A stretch of DNA of 64,000 bases from Paenibacillus sp. FSL H7-0357 (GCF_000758525.1 NZ_CP009241.1:496001-560000); one strand, 5' to 3'; numbered from the stretch's first letter, positions 8,555 through 16,663 are shown. Notes: generated by a model not told the origin, from the sequence alone. Program-made: numbers and translations.

Positions 8555-10888
8555 TTAGCTGGCGCAAGATTCACACTCTTCTATGGTTAATGCACGGCTC
8601 CGCACATAATACGTCGACTTGAGTCCGCCCTTCCAGGCGTTCAAATGCAGGTTCAGGAAATCGGTGGCCTTGATGTCCGGCGTCACGTACAGATTGAAGC
8701 TCTGGCCCTGATCGACGTGGCGCTGGCGGGCTGAGGCCATGCGGATCGACCAGTTCTGGTCAATCAGGAACGCCGTTTTGTAGTACCAAATCGTCTTCTC
8801 AGACAGATCGGGTGCCGGGTTGGCGATCTTGTAGGTTGTTTTCTCCTCGTAGGAGAGCAGCTCGTACAGAGGATCAATACTGGCTGTGGAGCCGGCGATG
8901 ATCGAGGTCGAGCCGTTTGGAGCAATCGCGAACATCCAGGCATTGCGTACGCCGTCTTTAGCTACTTCCTGCTGCAGCTCACGCCACTGCTCAGTTGTCA
9001 CATATTTGCCTTCCTGCTCGCCGCTTGTATAACCGCGCGAGTCGAAGTAGGCTCCGGTATCCCAGTCGGAGCCGGCAAACTTAGGATAGCGGCCCTTCTC
9101 GCGGGCCAGCTCCATGCTGGAGTGTACCAACAGATAGTTGATGTGCTCATACAGGTGATTGTTGTATTCCACGGCTTCGTCGGACTCCCAGCGGATGCCC
9201 TCCAGCGCCAGCAGGTGATGCAGGCCGAAGGTGCCGAGGCCGACTGCACGGTATTGGCTGTTTGTGTACTGCGCCTGCAGCACTTCTATATTGTTAATGT
9301 CGATGACGTTGTCGAGCATGCGTACCTGAATCGGCACCAGCCGCTCCAGCACTCCGGCCGGGATGGCGCGTGCCAGGTGGATGGAGTTCAGGTTGCAGAC
9401 TACGAAGTCGCCGGGAACCTTCGAGATAACGATCCGGGTCTGGCCGTCTTTGGTAACCAGCTCTTCACTCTCAATGACCGTTGGCGACTGGTTCTGCATA
9501 ATTTCCGTGCACAGGTTGGAGGAGAAGACCATCCCCTGGTGCCGGTTCGGGTTGGAGCGGTTCACCGTATCGCGGTAGAACATGTAAGGTGTGCCGGTTT
9601 CCAGCTGTGATTTCATAATCCGCTTCATGATATCTATGGCCGGAACCGTAATTCGGGACAGCTCCAGATTGGCGGTAGCTTCGGCATATTTGTCGCGGAA
9701 TGCGCCTTGGCCAAGCTTTTCGTCATAGAAATCCTCAAGGCCAAGTGCGCGGCCGTTCTCATCTTTCCAGCCCATTACCTTCTTCACCTCATGCGGACAG
9801 AAAAGGTTCCAGTGGCCGCGCGCTTCTACGGCCTCCATGAACAGATCCGGCAGGCAGACGCCGTGGAACACGTCATGCGCGCGCATCCGCTCGTCGCCGT
9901 TGTTCAGCTTCAGGTCGAGGAAGGCGAGAATATCTTTATGGAAGACGTCGAGGTAGACGGCAACTGCACCTTTGCGTGTGCCGAGCTGGTCGACGCTGAC
10001 GGCGGTATTGTTCAGCTGGCGGATCCACGGGATAACACCGGAGCTGGTATTCTTGTGGCCGCGGATATCGGAGCCGCGGGCCCGTACCTTGCCGAGGTAG
10101 ACGCCGATGCCGCCGCCCATTTTGCTCAGCCGGGCTACGTCAGTGTTGGAGTCGAAGATGCCTTCGAGCGAGTCGTCGACGGTGTCGATGAAGCAGCTGG
10201 AGAGCTGTCCGGCAACCTTTTTACCAGCGTTGGACATCGTTGGCGTTGCAGCCGTCATGTAGATGTTGCTCATCGCCCAGTAGGCTTCTTTAACCAGATC
10301 CAGACGTTTCTCTTCGGGCTCTGTGTGCATGAGGAACATGGCGATAATCATATAACGCTCCTGCGGAAGCTCCATCACACGCCCGTCAAAGTCATGGGCC
10401 AGATAACGGTCGGACAGGGTAAGCAAGCCGATGTAATCGAACAGCAGGTCGCGTGTATAATCAATGCAGCCGCCAAGCTCGGCAATCTGTTCTTTGGTGT
10501 AGTGGGTCAGAAGCTCTTCACGGTAGATGCCTTTCTTCACCAGATCGGAAATCAGCGGGTACAGCTCGCCGTATGGCTCATCCGGGTATGCTTTATAGCG
10601 GCGGTTAACCGCGGCTTTTTTGTATAGGGTCGTTAAAAGCGAGCGGGCGGCAGCGAACTTCCAGTCCGGTTCTTCTTTGGTTACGAGCTCAAGGGCGCTC
10701 ATGGTGAAGGCGCTGCTGATTTCTTCTCCGCTGACCTCGCTCCGGCGAAGCTTGGACTGCACCCCGCGCAGCAAGGTTTCTTTGCTTAATTGCTCAAGGC
10801 CGTTCAGGATACGGTCGGCGTAAACGGAGAGGCGGATTTGATCAAAAGCCAATTGGCGGTTGTCGGGTTTCACTACGAGTTCTGGCAT
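8555..10888 (-). CDS. nrdA: Class Ia ribonucleotide reductase alpha subunit
   Basis: Reduces ribonucleoside diphosphates to deoxy forms; 777 residues. An ATP-cone is seen at about residues 3-90 (VVKPDNRQLAFDQIRL...). Active-site residues are in place: first redox Cys in GQLSSCFID, Asn-x-Cys-x-Glu in SNLCTEIMQ, second redox Cys in FVVCNLNS, radical-transfer Tyr pair in STYYVRSRAL, and the C-terminal shuttle cysteines in CESCAS. The start at 10888 is preceded by GAAAGGATG. It lies 206 bases after nrdG on the same strand. A TATAAT-like box and a 20-base quasi-palindrome precede it, so it may have its own promoter besides readthrough from the riboswitch-controlled nrdDG unit. Confidence 0.97.
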   Translation of the reverse strand: MPELVVKPDNRQLAFDQIRLSVYADRILNGLEQLSKETLLRGVQSKLRRSEVSGEEISSAFTMSALELVTKEEPDWKFAAARSLLTTLYKKAAVNRRYKAYPDEPYGELYPLISDLVKKGIYREELLTHYTKEQIAELGGCIDYTRDLLFDYIGLLTLSDRYLAHDFDGRVMELPQERYMIIAMFLMHTEPEEKRLDLVKEAYWAMSNIYMTAATPTMSNAGKKVAGQLSSCFIDTVDDSLEGIFDSNTDVARLSKMGGGIGVYLGKVRARGSDIRGHKNTSSGVIPWIRQLNNTAVSVDQLGTRKGAVAVYLDVFHKDILAFLDLKLNNGDERMRAHDVFHGVCLPDLFMEAVEARGHWNLFCPHEVKKVMGWKDENGRALGLEDFYDEKLGQGAFRDKYAEATANLELSRITVPAIDIMKRIMKSQLETGTPYMFYRDTVNRSNPNRHQGMVFSSNLCTEIMQNQSPTVIESEELVTKDGQTRIVISKVPGDFVVCNLNSIHLARAIPAGVLERLVPIQVRMLDNVIDINNIEVLQAQYTNSQYRAVGLGTFGLHHLLALEGIRWESDEAVEYNNHLYEHINYLLVHSSMELAREKGRYPKFAGSDWDTGAYFDSRGYTSGEQEGKYVTTEQWRELQQEVAKDGVRNAWMFAIAPNGSTSIIAGSTASIDPLYELLSYEEKTTYKIANPAPDLSEKTIWYYKTAFLIDQNWSIRMASARQRHVDQGQSFNLYVTPDIKATDFLNLHLNAWKGGLKSTYYVRSRALTIEECESCAS

Positions 10889-10918
10889 AGGGGATTCATC
10901 CTTTCGTATTTGGGTTTA

Positions 10919-10938
10919 ATTTTCAATATTAAAAATTG
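10919..10938. promoter_or_regulatory. 20-base AT-rich quasi-palindrome upstream of nrdA
   Basis: The minus strand reads AATTTTTAATATTGAAAATT. The same 20 bases occur on the plus strand at 18886-18905 upstream of the c-di-GMP riboswitch. Next to it on the nrdA side is a TATAAT box. It may be an operator for a shared regulator, or a chance AT-rich match. Confidence 0.4.
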
Positions 10939-11002
10939 ATATATTATAGCGCAGAAAGCGGCCAGGAAATGGCGGCTCAGCCGGCATTTCAAAGCTGCCT
11001 TC

Positions 11003-11033
11003 GAAACAGGCGATAGGTCGTATCGCCTGCTAG
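11003..11033. other. Perfect hairpin between nrdG and nrdA
   Basis: AGGCGATA and TATCGCCT pair perfectly around a 5-base loop. There is no T run, so it may be an RNA stabilising or processing stem rather than a terminator. A related GGCGATA stem occurs at 13795-13840. Confidence 0.4.
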
Positions 11034-11094
11034 AATCCGAGTCTGCGGAAAACAGAAGCTTAAAGTATACCATGAAATTTATATTTCCAAAAAG

Positions 11095-11610
11095 CTAAAG
11101 TACAGCAGGCTGCCAATGGATGATTTCCTTGCCGGCAAGGCTGGCCGGAATGTCGATAATCCGCTGGTTGCTGCTTCCCCGGTAGGGAAGGGTAGTATCT
11201 TTAAGCTCTTCTACAAATCGTCCGTCAATCACTACATGGCACAAGGCCAGCAGATTCCATTCCGGCGAGCCCGGAGAAGCCGTCAGCTCTTCATACGTAT
11301 AACCGGTATAAATCCAAATTGAGAAATCCGGCAGCACAGCGCGAAGCTCATGAATGAAGCCCGCAGCCTCTTCTGCCGAGAAAAAAGGGTCCCCGCCGGC
11401 CAGCGTCAGGCCGTCCAGCAGCGGATTAGCGGCAATTTCAGCAATAATCTCACGCTGCCGCTCCAGGGTGAACACTTCACCGAAATTGAAATTCCACGTT
11501 TTCGGATTGAAGCAGCCCGGGCAGCGGTGGCGGCAGCCGCTGAGGAAGAGGACGGCCCGCATGCCCTCTCCCTCATTAATTGATTCCGGGTAGTAGCCGC
11601 AAATATTCAT
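11095..11610 (-). CDS. nrdG: Anaerobic ribonucleotide reductase activating protein (radical SAM)
   Basis: A 171-residue radical SAM enzyme that installs the glycyl radical on NrdD. The 4Fe-4S motif CRHRCPGC sits at about residues 26-33 and the GG motif appears as LAGGDPFF. Length is typical of NrdG. The ATG overlaps the nrdD stop codon (ATGA), giving translational coupling. Both genes share the transcript that begins at the cobalamin riboswitch. The enzyme works only without oxygen. Confidence 0.96.
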   Translation of the reverse strand: MNICGYYPESINEGEGMRAVLFLSGCRHRCPGCFNPKTWNFNFGEVFTLERQREIIAEIAANPLLDGLTLAGGDPFFSAEEAAGFIHELRAVLPDFSIWIYTGYTYEELTASPGSPEWNLLALCHVVIDGRFVEELKDTTLPYRGSSNQRIIDIPASLAGKEIIHWQPAVL

Positions 11611-13592
11611 AGATGCTTGATGCGGTCTCTTACTTCGGCCTGCTTGGCGGCGTTGAAGCGGGTCTGGTAGTCGCCGGTCAAATATCCGGTTACCCGGCGC
11701 AGGCGGCGGATATGGGTATCATGCTCATGTGCGCCGCAGGAAGGGCAGTTCGTGCCGATAACCCCTTCATAGCCGCAGCCGGAGCAGCGGTCAATCGGGT
11801 GGTTAATGCTGAAATAGCTGATTTCCTGCTCCAGCGCGTAGCGGATGATTTTGACAAAAGCTGCCGGGTTGCTGCGGGCATTGCCGTTCAGTTCCACATA
11901 GGAAATGGCTCCGGCGTTGCAGTATTCATGGAAAGGGGCCTCAAGGCTAATCTTCTTGGCCGCACTGAGCTCGTAATACACTGGAATGTGGAAGGAGTTC
12001 GTATAATATTCGCGGTCGGTTACGCCGGGAATAGAGCCAAGCACCTTGTGGTCCACCTTGGTGAATTTGCCGGACAAGCCTTCGGCAGGTGTTGCAAACA
12101 GCGTGATGTTAAGATCAAGTTCTTCGCTCTTGCGGTCGCAGTACTCGCGCATATGGCGGACAACGGCGAGCGCTTTGGCATGGACTTCCATGTCCTCACC
12201 ATGATGTTTGCCGTACATGGCTTTCATGCACTCCGCCATACCGATGAAGCCGAGCGACAGACTGCCGTGCTTCAGCAGCTCGCCTACGCTGTCCTCAGAA
12301 GCAAGCTGTTCGCCGCCTTCCCAGACGCCTTCGCGCATCATGAAATCGGAAGCTTTGGCTTTCTGGGCCGCCTGAATCCGGAAACGGTGCAGCAGGCCTT
12401 CCAGTGCAATATCCATATAATGATTCAGGTCGTCGTAGAAGCCTTCCTCGTCGGGAGCAAGACGGCGGCCTGTCACAGTGCCGTGAGCGAGGCCCAGACG
12501 GACCAGATTCAGGGTGTTGAAGGACAGATTGCCTTTGCCGGAGCAGTGATTGCGTCCGAAACGGTCGCCCAGTACCCGGGTGCGGCAGCCCATCGTAGCA
12601 AATTCAGTGTCCGGGTCAGCCGGATCATAGTACTGCATGTTGAGCGGAGCATCCAGATTGGCAAAGTTAGGATACAGTCTGCGTGCGGAACATTCGGCTG
12701 CTTTAAGGAACAGCTCATAGTTCGGATCGCCCTGCTGCTGGTTGACGCCTTGCTTGCATTTGAAGATTTGGATCGGAAACACCGGTGTTTCTCCGCTGCC
12801 GAGGCCGTTCATGGTAGCGGTCAGCAGGGAGCTGATCACAAGCTGGCCTTCGGGGGAGATGCAGGTGCCATAGTTGATGCTGGTAAAAGGAATCTGTCCG
12901 CCGGAACGGCTGGACATCGTATTGAGATTATGTATCATACTCTCTGCTGCCTGTAGTGTTTCGCTTTCGGTCTCTTTCTGCGCAAAGCGGAAGGCGCGCG
13001 GGTACTGCTCCGCCAGATCGCTGCGGCTCATCGTGATTTCGCCGAGGTGATCACCGGCTTGGCCTTCTTCAAAGTATTCCAGTCCCTTTCGGAACAGCTT
13101 GGCGAAGGATTTGGTCACATACGGGGCAAGATCGTAATCCAGTTTATTGGCGGATACGCCGCCGTACTGGGCATTTTGCTGGGATTGGAAAATAATCGCC
13201 ACCAGCGACATTGCGGTCATAATCGAGTTCGGAGGACGGACACTGCCGTTGCCGGTATTGAAGCCTTCGCGGAGAAGGCGCTCAAACGGGATGAAGATGC
13301 AGTTGGTCGTTCCGATGGCGTATTGATCCAGATCGTGGACATACACGACATTATCCTGAATAGCCTGCACGAGCTGTGGCGGCATCGTGAAGTTGCGGGC
13401 ATACCACTTGGAATATTCACTGCCGAATTTGCTCATTTTGCCGGAGAAGCTTTCTCCGTTCAAATTGGCATTCTCGCGCAGCAGATCCAAATCCCGGCTG
13501 TCGATAATATCCCGTCCCAAATGAATAACTTCCTCCAAAAGAACTTCCTGTGCAGCTTGTCCACCGTTGTACCGTTTCTCCAGCAGCGTCAT
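11607..13592 (-). CDS. nrdD: Class III anaerobic ribonucleoside-triphosphate reductase, short form
   Basis: Makes dNTPs under anaerobic conditions with a glycyl radical; 661 residues. Catalytic cysteines are visible in IGTTNCIF and ATMGCRTRV. The C-terminal zinc site is CSGCG...CPSCG, and the radical glycine lies in RRVTGYLTGD. An in-frame TAG two codons before the ATG fixes the start. The protein therefore lacks the N-terminal ATP-cone found in many NrdD enzymes, which suggests different allosteric control. A GAGGGGAGAG site precedes the start. A terminator at 13651-13685 and a cobalamin riboswitch lie upstream. Confidence 0.96.
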   Translation of the reverse strand: MTLLEKRYNGGQAAQEVLLEEVIHLGRDIIDSRDLDLLRENANLNGESFSGKMSKFGSEYSKWYARNFTMPPQLVQAIQDNVVYVHDLDQYAIGTTNCIFIPFERLLREGFNTGNGSVRPPNSIMTAMSLVAIIFQSQQNAQYGGVSANKLDYDLAPYVTKSFAKLFRKGLEYFEEGQAGDHLGEITMSRSDLAEQYPRAFRFAQKETESETLQAAESMIHNLNTMSSRSGGQIPFTSINYGTCISPEGQLVISSLLTATMNGLGSGETPVFPIQIFKCKQGVNQQQGDPNYELFLKAAECSARRLYPNFANLDAPLNMQYYDPADPDTEFATMGCRTRVLGDRFGRNHCSGKGNLSFNTLNLVRLGLAHGTVTGRRLAPDEEGFYDDLNHYMDIALEGLLHRFRIQAAQKAKASDFMMREGVWEGGEQLASEDSVGELLKHGSLSLGFIGMAECMKAMYGKHHGEDMEVHAKALAVVRHMREYCDRKSEELDLNITLFATPAEGLSGKFTKVDHKVLGSIPGVTDREYYTNSFHIPVYYELSAAKKISLEAPFHEYCNAGAISYVELNGNARSNPAAFVKIIRYALEQEISYFSINHPIDRCSGCGYEGVIGTNCPSCGAHEHDTHIRRLRRVTGYLTGDYQTRFNAAKQAEVRDRIKHL

Positions 13593-13650
13593 TGTCTAGC
13601 TCTCTCCCCTCGGTATAGTAAGAACGAAGTATATACTTCCTGATAGCAGT

Positions 13651-13685
13651 AAAAAAGCATCTCCCGCCGAGGAGGCGGAAAATGC
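13651..13685 (-). terminator. Terminator in the nrdD leader
   Basis: On the minus strand GCAT...CCGCC and GGCGG...ATGC form the stem followed by six T. It lies between the cobalamin riboswitch and nrdD and is the probable expression platform. Confidence 0.8.
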
Positions 13686-13794
13686 CCGAATGCGTACGAA
13701 ATATCCTTACAAGGATATTTGCCGGTTGTCTTGATGAACATACAAGCAGGGGACAGGGGTAATCTCTGTCCTGTTCTTATATATTCCGCAGAAG

Positions 13795-13840
13795 CCGATA
13801 CCTGAGGGCGATAACGGTTTATCGCCTTCAGGTATCGGCA
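13795..13840. other. Long hairpin in the nrdD leader
   Basis: GCCGATACCTGA-GGCGATAA pairs with its complement over about 21 bases with a single G-U. No T run follows. It could be part of the riboswitch switching structure or an unrelated palindromic repeat. Confidence 0.55.
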
Positions 13841-13940
13841 GCCTTGGCTCCTTAAAACACGGGAAGGCTATGTCTGCTTGTGCAGGCCGCATTGCGGACA
13901 CCTCACCTGGTCCTCGCAGGCATGAATGATGGTGTCGGCG

Positions 13941-14150
13941 AAACAGGCAGGTCTCCTGGCTTCCGGTGAATCTTCCGGCGCCTTCCCGAGAGCTTTACCG
14001 CCCCTCAGTGGCTATTGCCGGTAGACGCTGCTTCGCGGGCTTCAGAGAGCCTGCAGGCATCCGGTTACAGTGGCGGGACCACAGCGGATTTGCACCGCGT
14101 TTCCCTATTAAGCTTCAGCTCCCTATGAAAGAGCGAAACACCTGTTTCCA
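13941..14150 (-). promoter_or_regulatory. Cobalamin riboswitch upstream of nrdDG
   Basis: The minus strand shows the conserved blocks in order: a 5' stem with GGTGTTTCGC, GTGCAAATCCGCTG, GGTCCCGCCACTGTAACCGG, a GCCACTG block, GGGAAGGCG, and the closing GAAGCCAGGAGACCTGCC (the B12 box). These are diagnostic of AdoCbl-type riboswitches. The RNA should switch off the B12-independent reductases downstream when cobalamin is plentiful, through the terminator at 13651-13685. Confidence 0.95.
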
Positions 14151-14173
14151 CTATATTTTGTTGTCGTTAGATA

Positions 14174-14202
14174 AAAATAACCCAATATGTTGTGTTTGTA
14201 AA
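14174..14202 (-). promoter_or_regulatory. Promoter of the riboswitch-nrdDG transcript
   Basis: Minus strand: -35 TTTACA (14197-14202), 17-base spacer, -10 TATTTT (14174-14179). It lies 25 bases before the riboswitch. Confidence 0.6.
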
Positions 14203-14254
14203 CCATTTTTTGAAACTCCGCGCGGGGAGCGGGTTCTGCGGTTTTACTCACAAA

Positions 14255-14285
14255 TGATCCACAGTTAGTCCACAGGTAATCCACA
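14255..14285 (+). promoter_or_regulatory. Three DnaA-box-like 9-mers at 11-base spacing
   Basis: TGATCCACA (14255), TAGTCCACA (14266) and TAATCCACA (14277) resemble the DnaA box TTATCCACA with 1, 2 and 1 differences. Their exact 11-base phase places them on one face of the helix, 53-88 bases upstream of the nrdDG -35 box. Confidence 0.5.
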
Positions 14286-14592
14286 AGTTGGGTGCAAAAA
14301 GTGTCTGGATAAAGTCATAAATTGTCTTAAAAGATGCCACAAAGAATCCATAAATATAGTGAGCGTGACACTGGAGTGCCTAACGGAGAAATATGGGGAG
14401 GCGAAGGTTACGGAGGGTGTTAAATGGAGCAACAATCTTCACGGCGATTTGTGGGTGTGCGGCGGAGTTGCTACAATAAGAACAGGCCGGAGACATATAT
14501 CAGGAGTTTCAGGTTTATAGTCCGGAATGAGTTACCACGAGGAAGTTTCCATAAAGGGTTTTGCTTTACAGCATATTAAGGAGGGATTCAGG

Positions 14593-14901
14593 ATGGCTAT
14601 TGGCGAAGTAACCGTAATTCCGATCGGCACAGGCAGCACTAGCCTTAGCAGCTATGTGGCCGATATGCAGCGTGTGCTCAGGGGAGTGGAAGGGATCACT
14701 TATGAGCTTACATCCATGGGGACGATTATCGAAGGGCCGATCCCGCGGATTCTCGCTGCCGTAGAAGCGCTGCATGAGTCACCTTTCGCTGCCGGGGCGC
14801 AGCGGGTATCCACGTCGCTGAAGATTGATGACCGCCGCGACAAGCCGTCTACAAGCCGCAGCAAGCTGCAGTCCGTTGAACGCAAGCTGGAGGAGAATTG
14901 A
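14593..14901 (+). CDS. MTH1187-family (DUF77/YqgV-like) thiamine-binding protein
   Basis: A 102-residue small protein of the MTH1187/YkoF-type ferredoxin-like fold, recognised by the start AIGEVTVIPIGTGSTSLSSYVADM and ITYELTSMGTIIEG. Members bind thiamine or its pyrimidine in the cytoplasm and assemble as tetramers; their exact role is unclear. The frame extends upstream to 14527, but the ATG at 14593 has an AAGGAGGG site and matches the family N-terminus. A lysine/serine-rich tail of about 20 residues is unusual. It stands alone, just before the tRNA-Thr gene. Confidence 0.8.
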   Translation: MAIGEVTVIPIGTGSTSLSSYVADMQRVLRGVEGITYELTSMGTIIEGPIPRILAAVEALHESPFAAGAQRVSTSLKIDDRRDKPSTSRSKLQSVERKLEEN

Positions 14902-14982
14902 AGCCCAGATGTTGTAAAAAAATGTTGCGTTTTTGGCTGGAAGTTGTATAATATTTTTTGTTTGACAGAAAAAATGCTTTAA

Positions 14983-15054
14983 GCTGGTGTAGCTCAGGGG
15001 TAGAGCAACGCACTCGTAATGCGTAGGCCGGGGGTTCAATTCCCTTCACCAGCA
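14983..15054 (+). tRNA. tRNA-Thr (anticodon CGT)
   Basis: A cloverleaf can be drawn: acceptor GCTGGTG/CACCAGC (7 of 7), D-arm GCTC...GAGC, anticodon stem ACGCA/TGCGT with loop CTCGTAA (CGT reads ACG), and T-arm with TTCAATT loop. Two G-U pairs are needed in the T-stem. CCA is not encoded. A hairpin with GCGCTTTTTT follows as terminator. Confidence 0.95.
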
Positions 15055-15063
15055 TCCTTAACA

Positions 15064-15117
15064 ACTCAATCATGGCGCGGTTTTCCGGATTTCGGAGGCT
15101 GCGCTTTTTTGTTGCAG
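15064..15117 (+). terminator. Terminator of tRNA-Thr
   Basis: ATGGCGCGG...GGCTGCGCTTTTTTG forms a GC stem ending in six T. A diverged copy of this terminator follows the decayed tRNA copy near 17160-17207. Confidence 0.65.
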
Positions 15118-15147
15118 TTTCTGATTAAAGGAATTATGTTCATCTGA

Positions 15148-15351
15148 TTATTTAGTCTCAAGTTTTTTCTTTTTCTCTTCTATAAGTTGCTTTACGGGAT
15201 ACAGTTCAAGATCTTTAACGCCCACTTCCTCTATAAAAGAATCGACCTTAACCGGGTCCTCATCCCACCAGCCCAGAGCAAGAGGCTCTGGATCAGTGGG
15301 TACCTGGTTGATTTTTATCTTTGATCCTTGTGTTGGTATGCGGACCCACAA
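15148..15351 (-). CDS. Possible C-terminal continuation of the DUF3888-like gene in another frame
   Basis: A 67-codon frame that overlaps the end of the upstream DUF3888-like gene in a shifted frame. It has acidic and lysine-rich content (EDPVKVDSFIEEVGVKDLELYP) that looks coding. It could be the real C-terminus of that protein displaced by a single frameshift, or a separate overlapping gene. No ribosome binding site of its own was seen, which favours the frameshift reading. Confidence 0.35.
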   Translation of the reverse strand: MWVRIPTQGSKIKINQVPTDPEPLALGWWDEDPVKVDSFIEEVGVKDLELYPVKQLIEEKKKKLETK

Positions 15352-15607
15352 AAGTTTTGACCTTGACAGTTACGTTGAACAAGAACCCGCCCTTTTGTAC
15401 ACGTTCGATTTTTATGATCTCTGCATCATACAGTCCGTATTGCCGTGGAGAGCCAAAATATCCGTTTACTGCATTTTGGATCGCTGGGTTTAGTGCAGTA
15501 AGTAGAGCGTCTTTGCATAACTGTTCCTTCTCTTCCGGATCGGCTCTGACGCCAGGGGCCAGTAAGAGGCTACACATCAGTAAAGTGACCATTGAGAATT
15601 TCTTCAA
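15293..15607 (-). CDS. Secreted DUF3888-like protein, possibly frameshifted
   Basis: A 104-residue protein with an N-terminal signal peptide (KKFSMVTLLMCSLLLAPGVRA) starting at a TTG at 15607; an ATG at 15592 is an alternative. The part LCKDALLTALNPAIQNAVNGYFG, then PRQYGLYDAEIIKIERV and FNVTVKVKTFVGPH matches the DUF3888 pattern of Bacillota secreted proteins of unknown function. The family normally continues beyond GPH, but here the frame stops after about 14 residues while coding-like sequence continues in another frame (15148-15351). It begins 10 bases after the preceding gene and is probably in an operon with it. Confidence 0.6.
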   Translation of the reverse strand: MKKFSMVTLLMCSLLLAPGVRADPEEKEQLCKDALLTALNPAIQNAVNGYFGSPRQYGLYDAEIIKIERVQKGGFLFNVTVKVKTFVGPHTNTRIKDKNQPGTH

Positions 15608-15617
15608 GAGCTAAGCG

Positions 15618-16049
15618 CTAGTCTGAATAAGCACACCCATTAAAACTTTCAGGTCCGACACGGTTAACGTTTACAGTGCTGTTCACAAATAAGGAATAGA
15701 TGATCTCATCTGCTGGAGCGGGATTGTAGTCAGAGCCTATTAAGTAAAGCGGGAACAAATTAGTAGGTGTTGTTGCACCGGGATTTAACTGAAGCCGGTT
15801 TGAAGCAACTATGGGATCGGTAGCTGCACTCCCCCTAACCACAAACAGGTTTAACGTGATAAATCCTCCTGAAAACACAAAAAAAGTTGCGACGCCATTG
15901 AACTGTACCCTAATAGGGCCCTGAGATCCGGCAGTGGTTAATCCAATCTGGCCAATTAATACATTTTGGTTTGCTGTCAATCCTGCGCCATTCATGCTGC
16001 CGGCAATGCTAGCGTTTTGAGAAGTCCGAGCATCGAGTAAACGTGTCAT
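15618..16049 (-). CDS. Hypothetical beta-rich protein
   Basis: A 143-residue protein that I do not recognise. It is rich in Ala, Gly, Thr and Asn with alternating hydrophobic strands (IRVQFNGVATFFVFSGGFITLNLFVV), no signal peptide and no transmembrane helix. This composition recalls exosporium or coat proteins with a jelly-roll end domain, but that is only a resemblance. It lies in a minus-strand run of small genes inside the accessory patch bounded by tRNA-Thr and its decayed copy. Confidence 0.6.
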   Translation of the reverse strand: MTRLLDARTSQNASIAGSMNGAGLTANQNVLIGQIGLTTAGSQGPIRVQFNGVATFFVFSGGFITLNLFVVRGSAATDPIVASNRLQLNPGATTPTNLFPLYLIGSDYNPAPADEIIYSLFVNSTVNVNRVGPESFNGCAYSD

Positions 16050-16053
16050 ATAT

Positions 16054-16305
16054 CTAGCCTCCCATAGTTTTTGAGATATGGTATGCAGCTATTCCGAAGA
16101 GTTCGTCCGCAGGGAGGCAATCATTTAGAGACGGCTGGCCGCCAAGAGTTGTAATACATCCTTCACTAGCTTGTCTCATTGGAAACTGCGGGATTATGGC
16201 GGTCAGGATGAATGAGTAAACGGATTCCAGAGTGGGCCAATATGTAGAAATTGCACAGCGGGGGATAGCGGTTATACAGCGGCAGTTATTTTGAGGGGCT
16301 GGCAA
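16054..16305 (-). CDS. Hypothetical small cysteine-containing protein
   Basis: An 83-residue frame that ends 4 bases before the next gene starts. It contains NNCRCITAIPRCA and LTAIIPQFPMRQASEGCITTLGGQPSLNDCLPADELFGIAAYHI. The start is uncertain: a TTG at 16305 lies just beyond a GGAGGG-containing hairpin that follows the upstream gene, and the open frame itself reaches 16512. No family was recognised. Its tight spacing to the neighbour supports it being translated. Confidence 0.45.
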   Translation of the reverse strand: MPAPQNNCRCITAIPRCAISTYWPTLESVYSFILTAIIPQFPMRQASEGCITTLGGQPSLNDCLPADELFGIAAYHISKTMGG

Positions 16306-16339
16306 AGGCGAAGGGAGGGGAATTCCCTCCCTCCTGTCA

Positions 16340-16627
16340 TTAAATAAAAAACGGGAGTAAGAACAAACCAGTAATGGCGCCAAAAGGAATCCGTCTCTGG
16401 ATAAAGCGGCGTCTGGGGAAAAAACCTGGATGGAAACCGAATTGTCTGTAGGTAGAGTTTTTTGCGGGCATACCCTGAAACATCTCATTTGTGGGAATAG
16501 CAAGAGTAACAAAATCCTGGTCTACATGGGCAATAAACCCATCATGAGACTGACCATCCGTAGTAGTTACACCAACGTACTTATTCATGCAACTCCAAGC
16601 GACTTGTTGATAATTATTTGCTTCCAT
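16340..16627 (-). CDS. Small Sm-like hypothetical protein
   Basis: A 95-residue protein from an ATG at 16627 with an AGAGGAGGT site. The segment CMNKYVGVTTTDGQSHDGFIAHVDQDFVTLAIP has the strand pattern of LSM-like (Sm) folds found in Bacillota spore-associated small proteins, and the tail is Arg/Phe/Pro-rich with a hydrophobic end. The function is not known. It is the first gene of the four-gene minus-strand run down to 15148. A GGGAGGG/CCCTCCC hairpin directly follows the stop. Confidence 0.55.
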   Translation of the reverse strand: MEANNYQQVAWSCMNKYVGVTTTDGQSHDGFIAHVDQDFVTLAIPTNEMFQGMPAKNSTYRQFGFHPGFFPRRRFIQRRIPFGAITGLFLLPFFI

Positions 16628-16663
16628 AAAATAATACCTCCTCTGATAAATACATCCTGACAA

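Noticed and set aside
11613..12956. 447-codon plus-strand frame opposite nrdD
   Set aside because: Shadow frame of nrdD, which has all its catalytic motifs.
14255..14285. Chromosomal origin of replication
   Set aside because: Although DnaA-box-like, only three boxes occur and no dnaA, dnaN or gyrase gene is near.
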